A stretch of DNA of 64,000 bases from Companilactobacillus keshanensis. GTDB lineage: Bacteria; Bacillota; Bacilli; Lactobacillales; Lactobacillaceae. Below, piece after piece: positions 46,090 to 54,682 of the stretch (position 1 is its first letter; every line of letters begins with the position of its first letter). A model generated the notes under the pieces. The model ran no database searches and was not told where the DNA came from. It was given only the letters and a program-made list of their open reading frames with translations. A program made the translations under genes and the position numbers. The DNA is taken from NCBI RefSeq assembly GCF_003946205.1, contig NZ_RHOS01000004.1:62001-126000 (forward strand), given 5' to 3'.

Positions 46090-46953
46090 TCTATAAATTA
46101 AGTACTCTAATAACTTTTGACTTGCCAGAGACATTGTTTGAAGATTTTTGGCCGCTACAGATATTTGTCGGTAAAGTGGTTTGGATAATGGTTTAGCTAA
46201 TATTTTATAGGAACATCTTTGTAGGATCAATTTTGGTAAGATGCTAACTCCTAATCCATTTTCTACCATGGACATGATCGCATAATCGTCCCACGTGGTG
46301 AATTGTATATCAGGATGAATACTGTTTTCTTTAAAATAATCATGTAAAAAAGAATTCCCATTTTTGTCTAATAGAATAAATTTAATATCATTCAGTTTGT
46401 CCGTTGGGAATTCAGAGTAATCTTTAAAGGGACTGTCCTCAGGTAATACTACCATTAGCGGATCTTGTTCAAGTTGAATAGTATCAAATTTCTTAGATGC
46501 CGGAGTTCTAATAAAGCCTAAGTCGACTCGACCATTTGCAATCCATTCTTCAATTTCGTGATAATCACCTAAAAGCAATTCGAATTCTATTTTAGGATAA
46601 TCTTTCTTGAAAGCGGACATTATTTTTGGTAGCCAATGAGTTGCGACACTTGAAAAGGTTCCTATCCTTACTGTACCTGATTGTAATCCGTTCAATCCGT
46701 CAACGGCAGTCATCAGTTTTTGGTAATCATTATTTAAATTTTTAATATATGAATACAAGAATTTGCCATCAGATGTTAATGATAAACCAGACTTGTTGCG
46801 TTCAAGTAGAGAAATATTCCATTCTTTTTCAAGATCGGAAATCATTCTACTAATTCCTGACTGAGAATAATTCAATTTTGTGGCTGCTTTAGTAAAGCTC
46901 CCCAATTCGATAGTTTCAACAAAGGCAATGTATTTTTGTAAATTGGTATCCAT
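46087..46953 (-). CDS. LysR family transcriptional regulator
   Basis: The 288-residue protein has an N-terminal winged helix-turn-helix (LGSFTKAATKLNYSQSGISRM split as LGSFTKAATKLN and YSQSGISRMISDLEKEW; about 16-45) and a periplasmic-binding-like effector domain from about 90 (VRIGTFSSVATHWLPKIM). Such regulators often control the divergent neighbour; here that is the PrdX-type gene at 47064, 110 bases away. The effector cannot be told. It could instead act elsewhere. Confidence 0.93.
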   Translation of the reverse strand: MDTNLQKYIAFVETIELGSFTKAATKLNYSQSGISRMISDLEKEWNISLLERNKSGLSLTSDGKFLYSYIKNLNNDYQKLMTAVDGLNGLQSGTVRIGTFSSVATHWLPKIMSAFKKDYPKIEFELLLGDYHEIEEWIANGRVDLGFIRTPASKKFDTIQLEQDPLMVVLPEDSPFKDYSEFPTDKLNDIKFILLDKNGNSFLHDYFKENSIHPDIQFTTWDDYAIMSMVENGLGVSILPKLILQRCSYKILAKPLSKPLYRQISVAAKNLQTMSLASQKLLEYLIYR

Positions 46954-47063
46954 TTAGTAAGCTCCTATACATCTGAAATTGTAATGCTTGATATGATAAA
47001 CATTCACTTTTGTAATTAATGATCTCATGTTAACCTAATTGTGAAATGAATTAAAGAAATGAG

Positions 47064-47612
47064 ATGAACAATTTGTTTTATATTAGTGATATTAAAAAAA
47101 CGCGTCCTAAGAAATGTACAACTTTGTTGCAAGGGAAAGTCTATGATACTTTAGATAAATTGAAACTTTCTTATATGCGAGTGCATACTGATGAGGCTAT
47201 CACAATGGACGATTGTACCCTAATCGATAAAAAGCTAGATATGAAGATGGTAAAAACACTATTTTTATGTAATCAAAAGAAGACATCGTTTTACTTGTTT
47301 ATTACTACGGGTGATAAAAAATTTAAATCTAAGGATTTCAGCCATGCTTTAGATATTTCAAGAGTTTCTTTTGCACCTAAAGAATTAATGAATGAAATCA
47401 TAGGTACAAAGATTGGTGCGGCAACTATATATAGTGCACTGATTGATGAAAATAATGATGTAAAAATTGTTATAGATAAGGATATAGTCAACGAAGAGTG
47501 GTATGGATGCTCTGATGGTACGACAACCGGATATATGAAAATTAGTACAGATGATATAATCAGAAAGTTTTTACCAATAACTCATCATACGCCGGCGATT
47601 ATTGAAGTTTAG
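47064..47612 (+). CDS. PrdX-type YbaK-domain aminoacyl-tRNA deacylase
   Basis: The 182-residue protein resembles PrdX/ProX proteins of lactic bacteria, stand-alone relatives of the ProRS editing domain that hydrolyse Ala-tRNAPro. VYDTLDKLKLSYMRVHTDEA opens the YbaK domain; KMVKTLFLCN, FYLFITTGDK and WYGCSDGTTTGYMK are the segments I recognise from this subgroup. The ProRS at 56778 also has an insertion editing domain, so the activity may be redundant or directed to another mischarged tRNA. Shine-Dalgarno is weak. Divergent from the LysR gene. Confidence 0.8.
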   Translation: MNNLFYISDIKKTRPKKCTTLLQGKVYDTLDKLKLSYMRVHTDEAITMDDCTLIDKKLDMKMVKTLFLCNQKKTSFYLFITTGDKKFKSKDFSHALDISRVSFAPKELMNEIIGTKIGAATIYSALIDENNDVKIVIDKDIVNEEWYGCSDGTTTGYMKISTDDIIRKFLPITHHTPAIIEV

Positions 47613-47669
47613 AATTAAAAAGCCTTATGAATGACTGAAATTGATCAGTTATCACAAGGCTTTTTAATT
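47613..47669. terminator. Bidirectional terminator between the PrdX-type gene and lexA
   Basis: AATTAAAAAGCCTT (47613-47626) pairs perfectly with AAGGCTTTTTAATT (47656-47669), and inside it TGACTGA pairs with TCAGTTA. A runs on the left and T runs on the right serve both convergent genes. Confidence 0.88.
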
Positions 47670-48292
47670 TAGAATATTTCGGAACGATATAATCCAACTA
47701 CTTTTCCTAATATTTCAACGTTGTTTAGAATAATGGGGTCCATAGTGTCATTTTCTGGTTGCAGTCTGTAATGATCTTCTTCTTGGTAGAATCTCTTGCA
47801 GGTAGCTTCAATATCTTCAGTCATAGCAATAACAATCTCACCGTTATTTGCAGTATTTTGTGAGTGGACAATTACGTAATCTCCATCAAAAATACCGATA
47901 TTAATCATACTTTCTCCATGAACTTCCAACATAAATAATTCACCTGAATCACGATTTAAATCGGGTGGAACAGGGAAGTAACCATCTGGATTTCTTTCAG
48001 CCGTGATAGGTTGTCCTGCGGCAACAGCACCGAGAATAGGAATTTGTGTTGACTTTATGCCGATAGAATTTAATCCAGCAGTAGTCAGTTCGATAGCTCT
48101 TGGTTTTGTAGGATCACGTTGGATGAAACCCTTTTTCTCCAAGCGGGATAAATGGCCATGAACAGTTGATGTTGAAGATAGATCGACTGCCTCACAGATT
48201 TCTCTGACCGTTGGAGGATATCCGTGATCATCTAAATAATCATGGATACATTGTAAAATTTGGGATTGTTTAGAAATCTCGACTTTTGACAT
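47669..48292 (-). CDS. lexA: SOS repressor LexA
   Basis: The 207-residue repressor has an N-terminal winged helix ([20 protein letters not shown], 28-46, recognition helix) and a C-terminal S24 protease domain. Autocleavage site Ala92-Gly93, catalytic Ser128 (GESM) and Lys166 are present; the residue before the Lys is Cys rather than the more usual Val. RecA-driven self-cleavage relieves repression at CGAAC-N4-GTTYG boxes, found here at its own promoter and at 8317-8357. ATGAGGTGTTTTA precedes the ATG. Confidence 0.97.
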   Translation of the reverse strand: MSKVEISKQSQILQCIHDYLDDHGYPPTVREICEAVDLSSTSTVHGHLSRLEKKGFIQRDPTKPRAIELTTAGLNSIGIKSTQIPILGAVAAGQPITAERNPDGYFPVPPDLNRDSGELFMLEVHGESMINIGIFDGDYVIVHSQNTANNGEIVIAMTEDIEATCKRFYQEEDHYRLQPENDTMDPIILNNVEILGKVVGLYRSEIF

Positions 48293-48323
48293 TAAAACAC
48301 CTCATTGTTAGTATCTTATTTAG

Positions 48324-48352
48324 ATTGTATCAAAATTATGGTACAAATTCAA
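48324..48352 (-). promoter_or_regulatory. Predicted lexA promoter
   Basis: On the minus strand TTGAAT (48352-48347) and TACAAT (48329-48324) are 17 bases apart. The LexA box overlaps the -35 box, so LexA would repress its own gene. Confidence 0.7.
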
Positions 48353-48363
48353 ACAAGTGTTCG
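48350..48363. promoter_or_regulatory. LexA (SOS) box between lexA and the DUF896 gene
   Basis: CAAAC-AAGT-GTTCG matches the SOS consensus. It overlaps the lexA -35 box and lies just before TATACA (48365-48370), a likely -10 box for the plus-strand gene, so one operator can serve both directions. Its 14 bases equal the minus-strand reading of 8317-8330. Confidence 0.85.
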
Positions 48364-48383
48364 CTATACAGGGGTGTTTATTA

Positions 48384-48626
48384 ATGAAAGAGCAAGAAGA
48401 ACTAATTGCTAAGATAAATGAGCTAGCTAATAAGGCTAAGACTGGCACAATTACACATGAGGAAGAGAAACAGCAGGCCGTTTTGCGTGAAAAATATTTG
48501 GAAAATTTCAGAGCAAGTTTTCGTTCACAAATAGAAATGATGAAAGTGTATGATAAAGAGGGAAAAGAAGTAACTCCTAATAAAGTTAAAGAAATTCAAC
48601 GTAAAAAGGGATTACGTGACGATTAG
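48384..48626 (+). CDS. DUF896 family protein (YnzC-like)
   Basis: The 80-residue helical protein has the DUF896 pattern EELIAKINELANKAKTGTIT, EEKQQAVLREKYLENFRAS and the end DKEGKEVTPNKVKEIQRKKG. YnzC of B. subtilis lies in the SOS operon yneA-yneB-ynzC divergent from lexA; here the DUF896 gene is alone beside lexA and shares its LexA box, while the division inhibitor yneA is missing. ATG 48384 has AGGGGTG upstream. The molecular role is unknown. Confidence 0.9.
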   Translation: MKEQEELIAKINELANKAKTGTITHEEEKQQAVLREKYLENFRASFRSQIEMMKVYDKEGKEVTPNKVKEIQRKKGLRDD

Positions 48627-48687
48627 TCTTTTAATTTAGTGAGTTTTTTTGTAGTATTATTAAATGTATAGAAAGGGTGAACGATAA

Positions 48688-48909
48688 ATGTTGACAATTA
48701 TTCTTGTCGCAATCATTGCTTTATTAGCGGGATTGGCTGCAGGTTTCTTTATTGCTAGATGGTACATGAAGAAGTACTTTGAAGAAAATCCACCAATCAG
48801 TCCAGATATGATCAAACAAATGATGGCACAAATGGGACAAAAGCCTTCACAAAAGAAACTTAACCAAGTGATGAGCTCAATGAAAGCCCAACAAAAGAAA
48901 AAGAAATAA
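48688..48909 (+). CDS. yneF: UPF0154 family membrane protein (YneF)
   Basis: The 73-residue protein has one N-terminal membrane helix (about 3-25) followed by [36 protein letters not shown] and a Lys-rich end, the UPF0154 pattern. Function unknown. GAAAGGGTGAACGATAA precedes the ATG. It is near lexA in Bacillus as well. Confidence 0.9.
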   Translation: MLTIILVAIIALLAGLAAGFFIARWYMKKYFEENPPISPDMIKQMMAQMGQKPSQKKLNQVMSSMKAQQKKKK

Positions 48910-48938
48910 AAAAACTAGACACAATGTCTAGTTTTTTT
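48910..48938. terminator. Bidirectional terminator after yneF
   Basis: AAAAACTAGACA pairs with TGTCTAGTTTTT across CAA. It serves yneF and the convergent acyltransferase gene, whose stop codon lies in the T run. Confidence 0.93.
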
Positions 48939-49563
48939 ATTTCTTATTTTTAACAGGTACATATACAAAGCTGGGGTCAATTTCTTTATCGATATCCTTC
49001 CAACCCTGTTCCATGTCTTCGTTTACTTTTTTAGTTTGTTCTTCATCTAATTTTGCCTTAAAATCAAAATCGATCTCTGGTCCTACACCAATAGTTATTT
49101 GTTGATGCTTTAATAGCCCAGAAAATTTTAAAGGTCCTTGATAAACGAAGGGCACTAATGGAGCTTTTGAAAGTTTGGCAATTAATGATGCACCACCCTT
49201 TAAATCTTCAGAATAACGTGTCCCAGATGGGAACATGATCAAAACTTGACCTTTATTCTTCAGTGCTTTAACTGGAGTTTTGATAACTGAAGGTCCAGGA
49301 TGTTTACGATCAACTGGAAAGGCATGTGCATGATTTAAAATAAAGCGGATAATTGGATTTTTGAATAGTTCTATTTTAGCCATAAAAGTGGCCTCTCTTG
49401 GCGCAATAACAAGAGCAAAGAAAACAGGCTCCCACCAAGTTCTATGAGGTGCCACGATGATATACGGGCCGTCAGGAAGATTCTCTTTTCCAACAACATT
49501 GAATCTACCATTTAAAATGAAAACTAATCCCTTAACAAAAGCTCGGATAAATTTATAAAACAT
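48937..49563 (-). CDS. plsC: PlsC-like 1-acyl-glycerol-3-phosphate acyltransferase
   Basis: The 208-residue protein belongs to the LPLAT/AGPAT family that makes phosphatidic acid. The catalytic motif reads APHRTWWEP, i.e. HX4E instead of HX4D, and the third motif reads FPSGTR instead of FPEGTR. GGRFNVVGKENLP is typical upstream. Start ATG 49563 (FYKFIRAFVKG) follows a GGGAGAA site at rather long spacing; the frame is open further upstream. Substitutions may be normal for this subgroup. It would use acyl chains prepared by PlsX. Confidence 0.85.
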   Translation of the reverse strand: MFYKFIRAFVKGLVFILNGRFNVVGKENLPDGPYIIVAPHRTWWEPVFFALVIAPREATFMAKIELFKNPIIRFILNHAHAFPVDRKHPGPSVIKTPVKALKNKGQVLIMFPSGTRYSEDLKGGASLIAKLSKAPLVPFVYQGPLKFSGLLKHQQITIGVGPEIDFDFKAKLDEEQTKKVNEDMEQGWKDIDKEIDPSFVYVPVKNKK

Positions 49564-49625
49564 AAAGTTATCATTCTCCCTAAAATTAATTTTACTTAAA
49601 TAAAATACCATAAAGTAGGTACATA

Positions 49626-50348
49626 ATGTCCAATTTGTCTCAAGATATCATTTCAAACAGTGGTGTGCGTATTTTTCAAGATAAGCAACTCTATTCTTTT
49701 AATCTAGATACTATATTACTCTATAACTTCGCGAAACCTGCGAAAAAAGGTACTGTTGTTGATCTATGTTCAGGCAACGGTGCTATCGGGCTGACTTTGA
49801 CGCAAAAAACTAAAGCAACGATATACTTAGTTGAATTACAAAAAAAATTATCAGATTTAGCTCAAATGGGTATTAAGGAAAATAATTTGGTTGATCAAGT
49901 AATACCGATCAATGATGACCTGAAAAATATTCAAAATTACATTTCACATGATACTGTAGATTCAATTGTTTGCAATCCACCATATTTTACAGTTGAAAAT
50001 AATTCAAAAATAAAAGACAATCCAGTCCTAGCGATTGCTCGACACGAAATCAAAACTGATTTATTCAAAGTCTTGATTACTGCCAAGGTTTTACTTAAAG
50101 AAAATTCTCATTTATTTATGGTTTATCGACCGGAAAGGTTAAGCGAGCTGTTCAAAGATATGCTGGACAATAGACTACAGCCTAAGAGAATACGTTTTGT
50201 TAGATCTACTAAACGTAAGAATGCTAACTTGGTCCTAGTAGATGCGATTAAAACCGTTAAATCGGCTTCATTGAAAATTGAACCAGATCTTGTTGTTTAT
50301 CAAGATGGAGAATTTACTAAGGAGGCAAAATCAATCATTGAAGGATAG
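49626..50348 (+). CDS. trmN6: tRNA1(Val) A37 N6-methyltransferase-like protein
   Basis: The 240-residue SAM-dependent methyltransferase has DLCSGNGAIG (46-55) and the N6-adenine motif NPPY (117-120). It matches TrmN6/YabB proteins. GTAGGTACATA precedes the ATG. Its 3' end overlaps the GIY-YIG gene by 11 bases, a pairing also common in Bacillus (yabB-yazA). Confidence 0.92.
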   Translation: MSNLSQDIISNSGVRIFQDKQLYSFNLDTILLYNFAKPAKKGTVVDLCSGNGAIGLTLTQKTKATIYLVELQKKLSDLAQMGIKENNLVDQVIPINDDLKNIQNYISHDTVDSIVCNPPYFTVENNSKIKDNPVLAIARHEIKTDLFKVLITAKVLLKENSHLFMVYRPERLSELFKDMLDNRLQPKRIRFVRSTKRKNANLVLVDAIKTVKSASLKIEPDLVVYQDGEFTKEAKSIIEG

Positions 50349-50619
50349 TTATTATGTTTATCTGCTTTTGTGTGCGGATCATACTTTTTATATTGGAACT
50401 AGCAACAATGTTGAAAAGCGTGTTAAAACGCATAATTCAGGTAAGGGAGCTAAGTATACTAAAACTAGACGACCAGTCCAGTTACTTTACACTGAAACAT
50501 TACCTGACAAATCGTCAGCCTTAAAACGTGAAATTGAATTAAAAAAATTTACTCGTTCAAAAAAAGAAAAATTATTATTGAATGCTGGAATAAATTGGCG
50601 TAACTACTTGATTAAATAG
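50338..50619 (+). CDS. GIY-YIG nuclease domain protein (YazA/UPF0213)
   Basis: The 93-residue single-domain protein has YYVYLLLCADHTFYIGTSNN, EKRVKTHNSGKGAKYTKTRR and a C-terminal helix, the UPF0213 form of the GIY-YIG fold. Function unknown, possibly DNA repair. The start is probably TTG 50338 (KDSYYVYL); GGAGG lies 12 bases upstream, a long spacing. The rpsB -35 box lies inside its last codons. Confidence 0.88.
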   Translation: MKDSYYVYLLLCADHTFYIGTSNNVEKRVKTHNSGKGAKYTKTRRPVQLLYTETLPDKSSALKREIELKKFTRSKKEKLLLNAGINWRNYLIK

Positions 50620-50636
50620 TCTTTTTTCTATATAAT
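50608..50636 (+). promoter_or_regulatory. Predicted rpsB-tsf promoter
   Basis: TTGATT (50608-50613) and a perfect TATAAT (50631-50636) are 17 bases apart, giving a leader of about 100 bases before rpsB. Confidence 0.8.
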
Positions 50637-50642
50637 ATTTGC

Positions 50643-50742
50643 TTGTATTGAATACACACACTTAACGATTTTGTTGACGGTGCGCTTATGCGTGTCAACG
50701 GAATACGACTTAAGTGGAGGTAAAAACCAGGAGGAATTTTTT
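50643..50742 (+). ncRNA. Structured 5' leader of rpsB
   Basis: The leader folds with an outer stem CACTTAA (50659-50665) with TTAAGTG (50710-50716) and an inner arm GTTGAC (50673-50678) with GTCAAC (50694-50699) that ends in CGC-TTAT-GCG. Two GGAGG sites follow (50716-50720 and 50730-50734), the first touching the outer stem. This is the architecture of an autoregulatory ribosomal protein leader, probably bound by S2; I cannot name an RNA family. Confidence 0.6.
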
Positions 50743-51525
50743 ATGTCAGTTATTTCTATGAAACAACTACTTGAAGCCGGTGTACATTTTGGACACCAAA
50801 CAAGACGTTGGAACCCTAAGATGAAGCCATTTATTTTTACACAAAGAAATGGTATTTACATCATTGATTTACAAAAAACAGTTCGCATGATCGACGATGC
50901 TTACAACTATATGAAGGCCGTTGCCGGTGATGATGGTATCTTCTTGTTTGTTGGTACAAAGAAGCAAGCTCAAGATGCAATCGAAGAAGAAGCACAACGT
51001 GCGGGTCAATACTACGTTAACCATCGTTGGTTAGGTGGTACTTTGACTAACTGGAACACAATCCAAAAACGTATTAAGAGATTAAAGGATCTTAAGACAA
51101 TGGCTGAAGATGGTACATTCGAACGCCTACCTAAGAAAGAAGTTGCCTTACTAACAAAACAACAAGCTAAGTTAGAGAAGTTCCTTGGTGGTATCGAAGA
51201 TATGCCAAGAATTCCTGATGTTATGTTTATTGTTGATCCACATAAAGAAAACATTGCTGTTAACGAAGCTAAGAAACTTAATATTCCTATCGTTGCTATG
51301 GTTGATACAAATACTGACCCTGACGATATCGATGTTATTATCCCTTCAAATGATGATGCCATCCGTGCTGTTCGTTTGATTGTTTCTAAGATGGCTGATG
51401 CTATCGTTGAAGGTCGTCAAGGTGAAGACGATATCTCAAGTGATGATTTTAATAAAGATCAAGCACAAGGTGATAAATCTATTGAAAATGTTGCTGAATC
51501 ATCAGATAATAGTAACGAAAAATAA
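50743..51525 (+). CDS. rpsB: 30S ribosomal protein S2
   Basis: The 260-residue S2 contains [45 protein letters not shown] and [20 protein letters not shown] (two signature regions). A 25-residue acidic tail follows. ATG 50743 follows CAGGAGGAATTTTTT; an upstream in-frame ATG lies inside the leader structure and is rejected. tsf follows after a hairpin. Confidence 0.97.
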   Translation: MSVISMKQLLEAGVHFGHQTRRWNPKMKPFIFTQRNGIYIIDLQKTVRMIDDAYNYMKAVAGDDGIFLFVGTKKQAQDAIEEEAQRAGQYYVNHRWLGGTLTNWNTIQKRIKRLKDLKTMAEDGTFERLPKKEVALLTKQQAKLEKFLGGIEDMPRIPDVMFIVDPHKENIAVNEAKKLNIPIVAMVDTNTDPDDIDVIIPSNDDAIRAVRLIVSKMADAIVEGRQGEDDISSDDFNKDQAQGDKSIENVAESSDNSNEK

Positions 51526-51543
51526 AAATTAATAACTGTGAAT

Positions 51544-51573
51544 AGAGTCATCTGAATAAGATGGCTTTATTTT
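51544..51573 (+). terminator. Hairpin between rpsB and tsf
   Basis: AGAGTCATCT (51544-51553) pairs with AGATGGCTTT (51559-51568, G-T wobble included) across GAATA, followed by ATTTT. It probably gives partial termination that sets the S2:EF-Ts ratio. Confidence 0.6.
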
Positions 51574-51591
51574 ACGACTGGAGGATAATTG

Positions 51592-52470
51592 ATGGCTAAA
51601 ATAACTGCTGCTCAAGTTAAGGAATTACGTGATAAAACAAGTGTTGGTATGATGGATGCTAAAAAGGCTTTAGTTGCCGCTGATGGGGACATGCAAAAAG
51701 CTATTGACGAATTACGTGAAAAAGGTATTGCTAAGGCTGCTAAGAAAAGCGGTCGTATCGCTGCTGAAGGATTAGCTGAAATTGTTATTTCTGGTAACAA
51801 AGCTGCTATTTACGAAGTTAATTCAGAAACTGATTTTGTCTCTTCAAATGATAAGTTTAAGGATCTTGTTACTAAGATCGGTAAGGCTCTTGTTGAAAGC
51901 GAACCAAAATCAATGGACGAAGCTTTGGCACTTAAGACTGACGGTAGCGAAACAATAAATGATGCTATTACAGGATTAACAGCCGTTATTGGTGAAAAAA
52001 TCACTTTGAGACGTTTCCATATTGTTGAAAAGAATGATTCACAAGTATTCGGTTCATACTTACATAATGGTGGTTTGATTGCTGCACTTACACTTCTAAA
52101 TGGTTCTGATGAAGAAGTCGCTAAAGATGTTGCAATGCATGTTGCTGCTATCAATCCTACATATCTTAATCGTGATGCCGTACCTGATGATGTTTTGGAA
52201 CATGAAAAGAAGATTTTCACTGAAGAAACAAAAGCTGAAGGTAAGCCTGAAAAGATTGTTCCAAGAATCGTTGAAGGACGTCTAAACAAATATCTATCAG
52301 AAATTAGTTTGGCTGATCAAGAATTTGTTAAGGATTCAGATATGACTGTTCAACAATATGTTGAATCAAAGAAGAGTTCATTAGTATCTTACGTTCGCTT
52401 TGAAGTTGGCGAAGGTATTGAAAAAGCTCAAGATAACTTTGTTGACGAAGTTATGAATCAAATCAAGTAA
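51592..52470 (+). CDS. tsf: Translation elongation factor Ts
   Basis: The 292-residue nucleotide exchange factor for EF-Tu has the N-terminal UBA-like domain with [16 protein letters not shown] and the core signature [13 protein letters not shown] near 83. ATG 51592 has GGAGGATAATTG upstream. It is transcribed with rpsB. Confidence 0.97.
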   Translation: MAKITAAQVKELRDKTSVGMMDAKKALVAADGDMQKAIDELREKGIAKAAKKSGRIAAEGLAEIVISGNKAAIYEVNSETDFVSSNDKFKDLVTKIGKALVESEPKSMDEALALKTDGSETINDAITGLTAVIGEKITLRRFHIVEKNDSQVFGSYLHNGGLIAALTLLNGSDEEVAKDVAMHVAAINPTYLNRDAVPDDVLEHEKKIFTEETKAEGKPEKIVPRIVEGRLNKYLSEISLADQEFVKDSDMTVQQYVESKKSSLVSYVRFEVGEGIEKAQDNFVDEVMNQIK

Positions 52471-52484
52471 TTAATTTTTTTGAT

Positions 52485-52525
52485 AGGGGATCGCTTAATT
52501 CATATGAATTAAACGGTCTTTTCTT
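52485..52525 (+). terminator. Intrinsic terminator after tsf
   Basis: A long stem pairs 52485-52502 with 52505-52522, containing the perfect palindrome TTAATTCATATGAATTAA, followed by TTTCTT. The rest of the 153-base gap holds TATAAT at 52527-52532 and 52564-52569, either of which could be the -10 box for pyrH; -35 boxes are poor. Confidence 0.75.
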
Positions 52526-52623
52526 GTATAATCAGCCTTTTTTAATGAAAAATAGCTGATTAATATAATTTAGCGTAATCTATTATGTTAAAATGTTTAG
52601 TAGCAAATTTAAAGGAGAGTACT

Positions 52624-53355
52624 ATGCCTGATATCAAGTATAAAAGAATAATTTTAAAAGTTTCTGGTGAGGCTTTGGCTGGAGAAAAAGGGTTTGGAAT
52701 CAACCCACCTGTTATTAAAAAGATTGCGGAACAAATCAAGAGTATCCACGAATTAGGAGTTGAAATTGCTATCGTCTGTGGTGGTGGTAATATTTGGCGT
52801 GGAGAAACTGGTGCTGAAATGGGAATGGATCGTGCCCAAGCTGATTATATGGGTATGATGGCCACTGTTATGAATGGTTTAGCATTACAAGATGGATTGG
52901 AACAATTAAACGTCCCTACGCGCGTTCAGACGTCTATTGAAATGCGTCAAGTTGCTGAACCATATATCAGAAGAAGAGCCGTTAGACATCTCCAAAAGGG
53001 CCGTGTTGTAATTTTTGCTGGTGGGACTGGTAATCCATATTTCTCAACTGATACTACATCCGTATTGAGAGCTGCTGAAATTGAAGCTGATGTTATCTTG
53101 ATGGCTAAGAATAATGTTGACGGTGTTTATTCAGCCGATCCTAAGAAAGATCCAAACGCTAAGAAATATGATGAATTAACACAACTTGATATTATTAATA
53201 AGAACTTAGGTGTAATGGATTCTACTGCGTCATCATTGTCAATGGACAATAATATTCCATTGATCGTGTTTAATTTGAACAAGCCTGAGAACATCAAACG
53301 TGTTGTTCAAGGAGAAAATATAGGAACTATTATAAAGGGTGGTAAAGATGACTGA
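52624..53355 (+). CDS. pyrH: Uridylate kinase
   Basis: The 243-residue enzyme of the amino acid kinase fold makes [46 protein letters not shown] and [17 protein letters not shown] are typical. ATG 52624 has AAAGGAGAGTACT upstream; an extension upstream from 52585 is rejected. It overlaps frr by eight bases. Confidence 0.97.
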   Translation: MPDIKYKRIILKVSGEALAGEKGFGINPPVIKKIAEQIKSIHELGVEIAIVCGGGNIWRGETGAEMGMDRAQADYMGMMATVMNGLALQDGLEQLNVPTRVQTSIEMRQVAEPYIRRRAVRHLQKGRVVIFAGGTGNPYFSTDTTSVLRAAEIEADVILMAKNNVDGVYSADPKKDPNAKKYDELTQLDIINKNLGVMDSTASSLSMDNNIPLIVFNLNKPENIKRVVQGENIGTIIKGGKDD

Positions 53356-53908
53356 TAATATAGCTGTTTCAAAAGCAAAAGAAAATATGACAAAATCTAT
53401 TGACGTTTTAAGTAGAGCACTTGCTAACATCCGTGCTGGAAAAGCTAATGCGTCCATTTTGAATAATATTAAAGTTTTTTATTATGGTACAGAAGTTCCA
53501 CTAAACCAAGTTGCATCTATTAATATTCCTGAGGCACGTGTTCTGCTGGTAACTCCTTATGATAAGACTGCTTTGGATGACATCGAGCATGCTATTAATG
53601 CGTCAGATTTAGGATTGAATCCTGCTAATGATGGAAATGTTATTAGATTGGTGATCCCTCAGCTAACTGGTGAACGCAGACAAGAAATTGCCAAACAAGT
53701 TGGTAAGGAAGCTGAAGAAACACGTGTCGCTGTTAGAAATGTCAGAAGGGATGCTATGGATGACATTAAAAAACAACAAAAAAATGGTGACATTACAGAA
53801 GATGGTCTGCATGATTTAGAAGATACAATTCAAAAAGTTACTGACAAGGCCGTTTCTGATGTTAATGCACTTGCTGAGGCTAAAGAAAAGGAAATTACTG
53901 AAGGGTAA
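53348..53908 (+). CDS. frr: Ribosome recycling factor
   Basis: The 186-residue factor splits post-termination ribosomes with [34 protein letters not shown] and [20 protein letters not shown] (split across about 110-140) are typical. ATG 53348 lies inside the pyrH end with AGGGTGG upstream. uppS follows after 17 bases. Confidence 0.97.
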   Translation: MTDNIAVSKAKENMTKSIDVLSRALANIRAGKANASILNNIKVFYYGTEVPLNQVASINIPEARVLLVTPYDKTALDDIEHAINASDLGLNPANDGNVIRLVIPQLTGERRQEIAKQVGKEAEETRVAVRNVRRDAMDDIKKQQKNGDITEDGLHDLEDTIQKVTDKAVSDVNALAEAKEKEITEG

Positions 53909-53925
53909 CCTTCAGTTTCTTATTT

Positions 53926-54669
53926 ATGGCAGATCTAAATAATAGTAAACAAAATTCTGATTTGAGGGTTCCAAAACATATAGCAATCATTATGGATGGT
54001 AATGGACGCTGGGCAAAACGTCTAGGTCAGCCAAGAATTGCTGGTCATAAAGAGGGCATGAACAACGTCAAACGTATTGCTATCGCCGCAAATAATCTTG
54101 GCGTCAATGTTTTGAGCCTCTATGCTTTTTCTACTGAAAATTGGACTCGTCCTAGCAAAGAAGTTAATTTCTTGATGCGTCTTCCAGTAGATTTTTTTGG
54201 TACTTTTATGCCTGATTTGATCAAAGAAAATATTAGGGTAATGGTGACAGGATTTACTGATAAACTTCCTGCTAAAACAAGGAAGGCTGTTTTTGATGCG
54301 GTAGAAGATACCAAGCAAAATACTGGCATGATTTTAAATTTTGCCTTTAACTATGGTGGACGAGCTGAGATAGTTCATGCTGCCAAAATGTTAGCAATTA
54401 AAGTTAAAAATGACGAAATTGATCCAGAAAATATTGATGATGAGTCATTTTCTGAACAATTATTAACTGGTCCTTTAGGTGATCTAGCTGATCCTGATTT
54501 ATTGATCAGAACTAGTGGCGAGGAACGAATCTCTAACTTTATGCTGTGGCAAATGGCATATAGTGAGATGGTTTTCGATGAAACATATTGGCCAGATTTT
54601 ACAGCTGATAATTTAGTTGAGGATATTAAGATTTTTAATGATAGAGACAGAAGATTCGGATCTGTTTAA
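53926..54669 (+). CDS. uppS: Undecaprenyl diphosphate synthase
   Basis: The 247-residue cis-prenyltransferase extends farnesyl diphosphate (from IspA) to the C55 wall carrier. IMDGNGRWAKRLGQPRIAGH holds catalytic Asp24; STENWTRPSKEV and RTSGEERISNFMLWQ bind the substrate. The upstream site is GAAGGGTAACC at long spacing. cdsA follows after 13 bases. Confidence 0.96.
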   Translation: MADLNNSKQNSDLRVPKHIAIIMDGNGRWAKRLGQPRIAGHKEGMNNVKRIAIAANNLGVNVLSLYAFSTENWTRPSKEVNFLMRLPVDFFGTFMPDLIKENIRVMVTGFTDKLPAKTRKAVFDAVEDTKQNTGMILNFAFNYGGRAEIVHAAKMLAIKVKNDEIDPENIDDESFSEQLLTGPLGDLADPDLLIRTSGEERISNFMLWQMAYSEMVFDETYWPDFTADNLVEDIKIFNDRDRRFGSV

Positions 54670-54682
54670 CTGGGGGAATATT

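Noticed and set aside
50671-50742. N-terminal extension of S2 from an upstream ATG
   Set aside because: The segment belongs to the folded leader, lacks S2 similarity, and ATG 50743 has an ideal binding site.
51810-52289. Minus-strand 159-codon open frame opposite tsf
   Set aside because: Shadow of a highly expressed gene with biased codons; tsf is certain on the plus strand.
52493-52512. 18-base palindrome TTAATTCATATGAATTAA as an operator
   Set aside because: It is the upper part of a longer stem ending in a T-rich run after tsf, so a terminator explains it.
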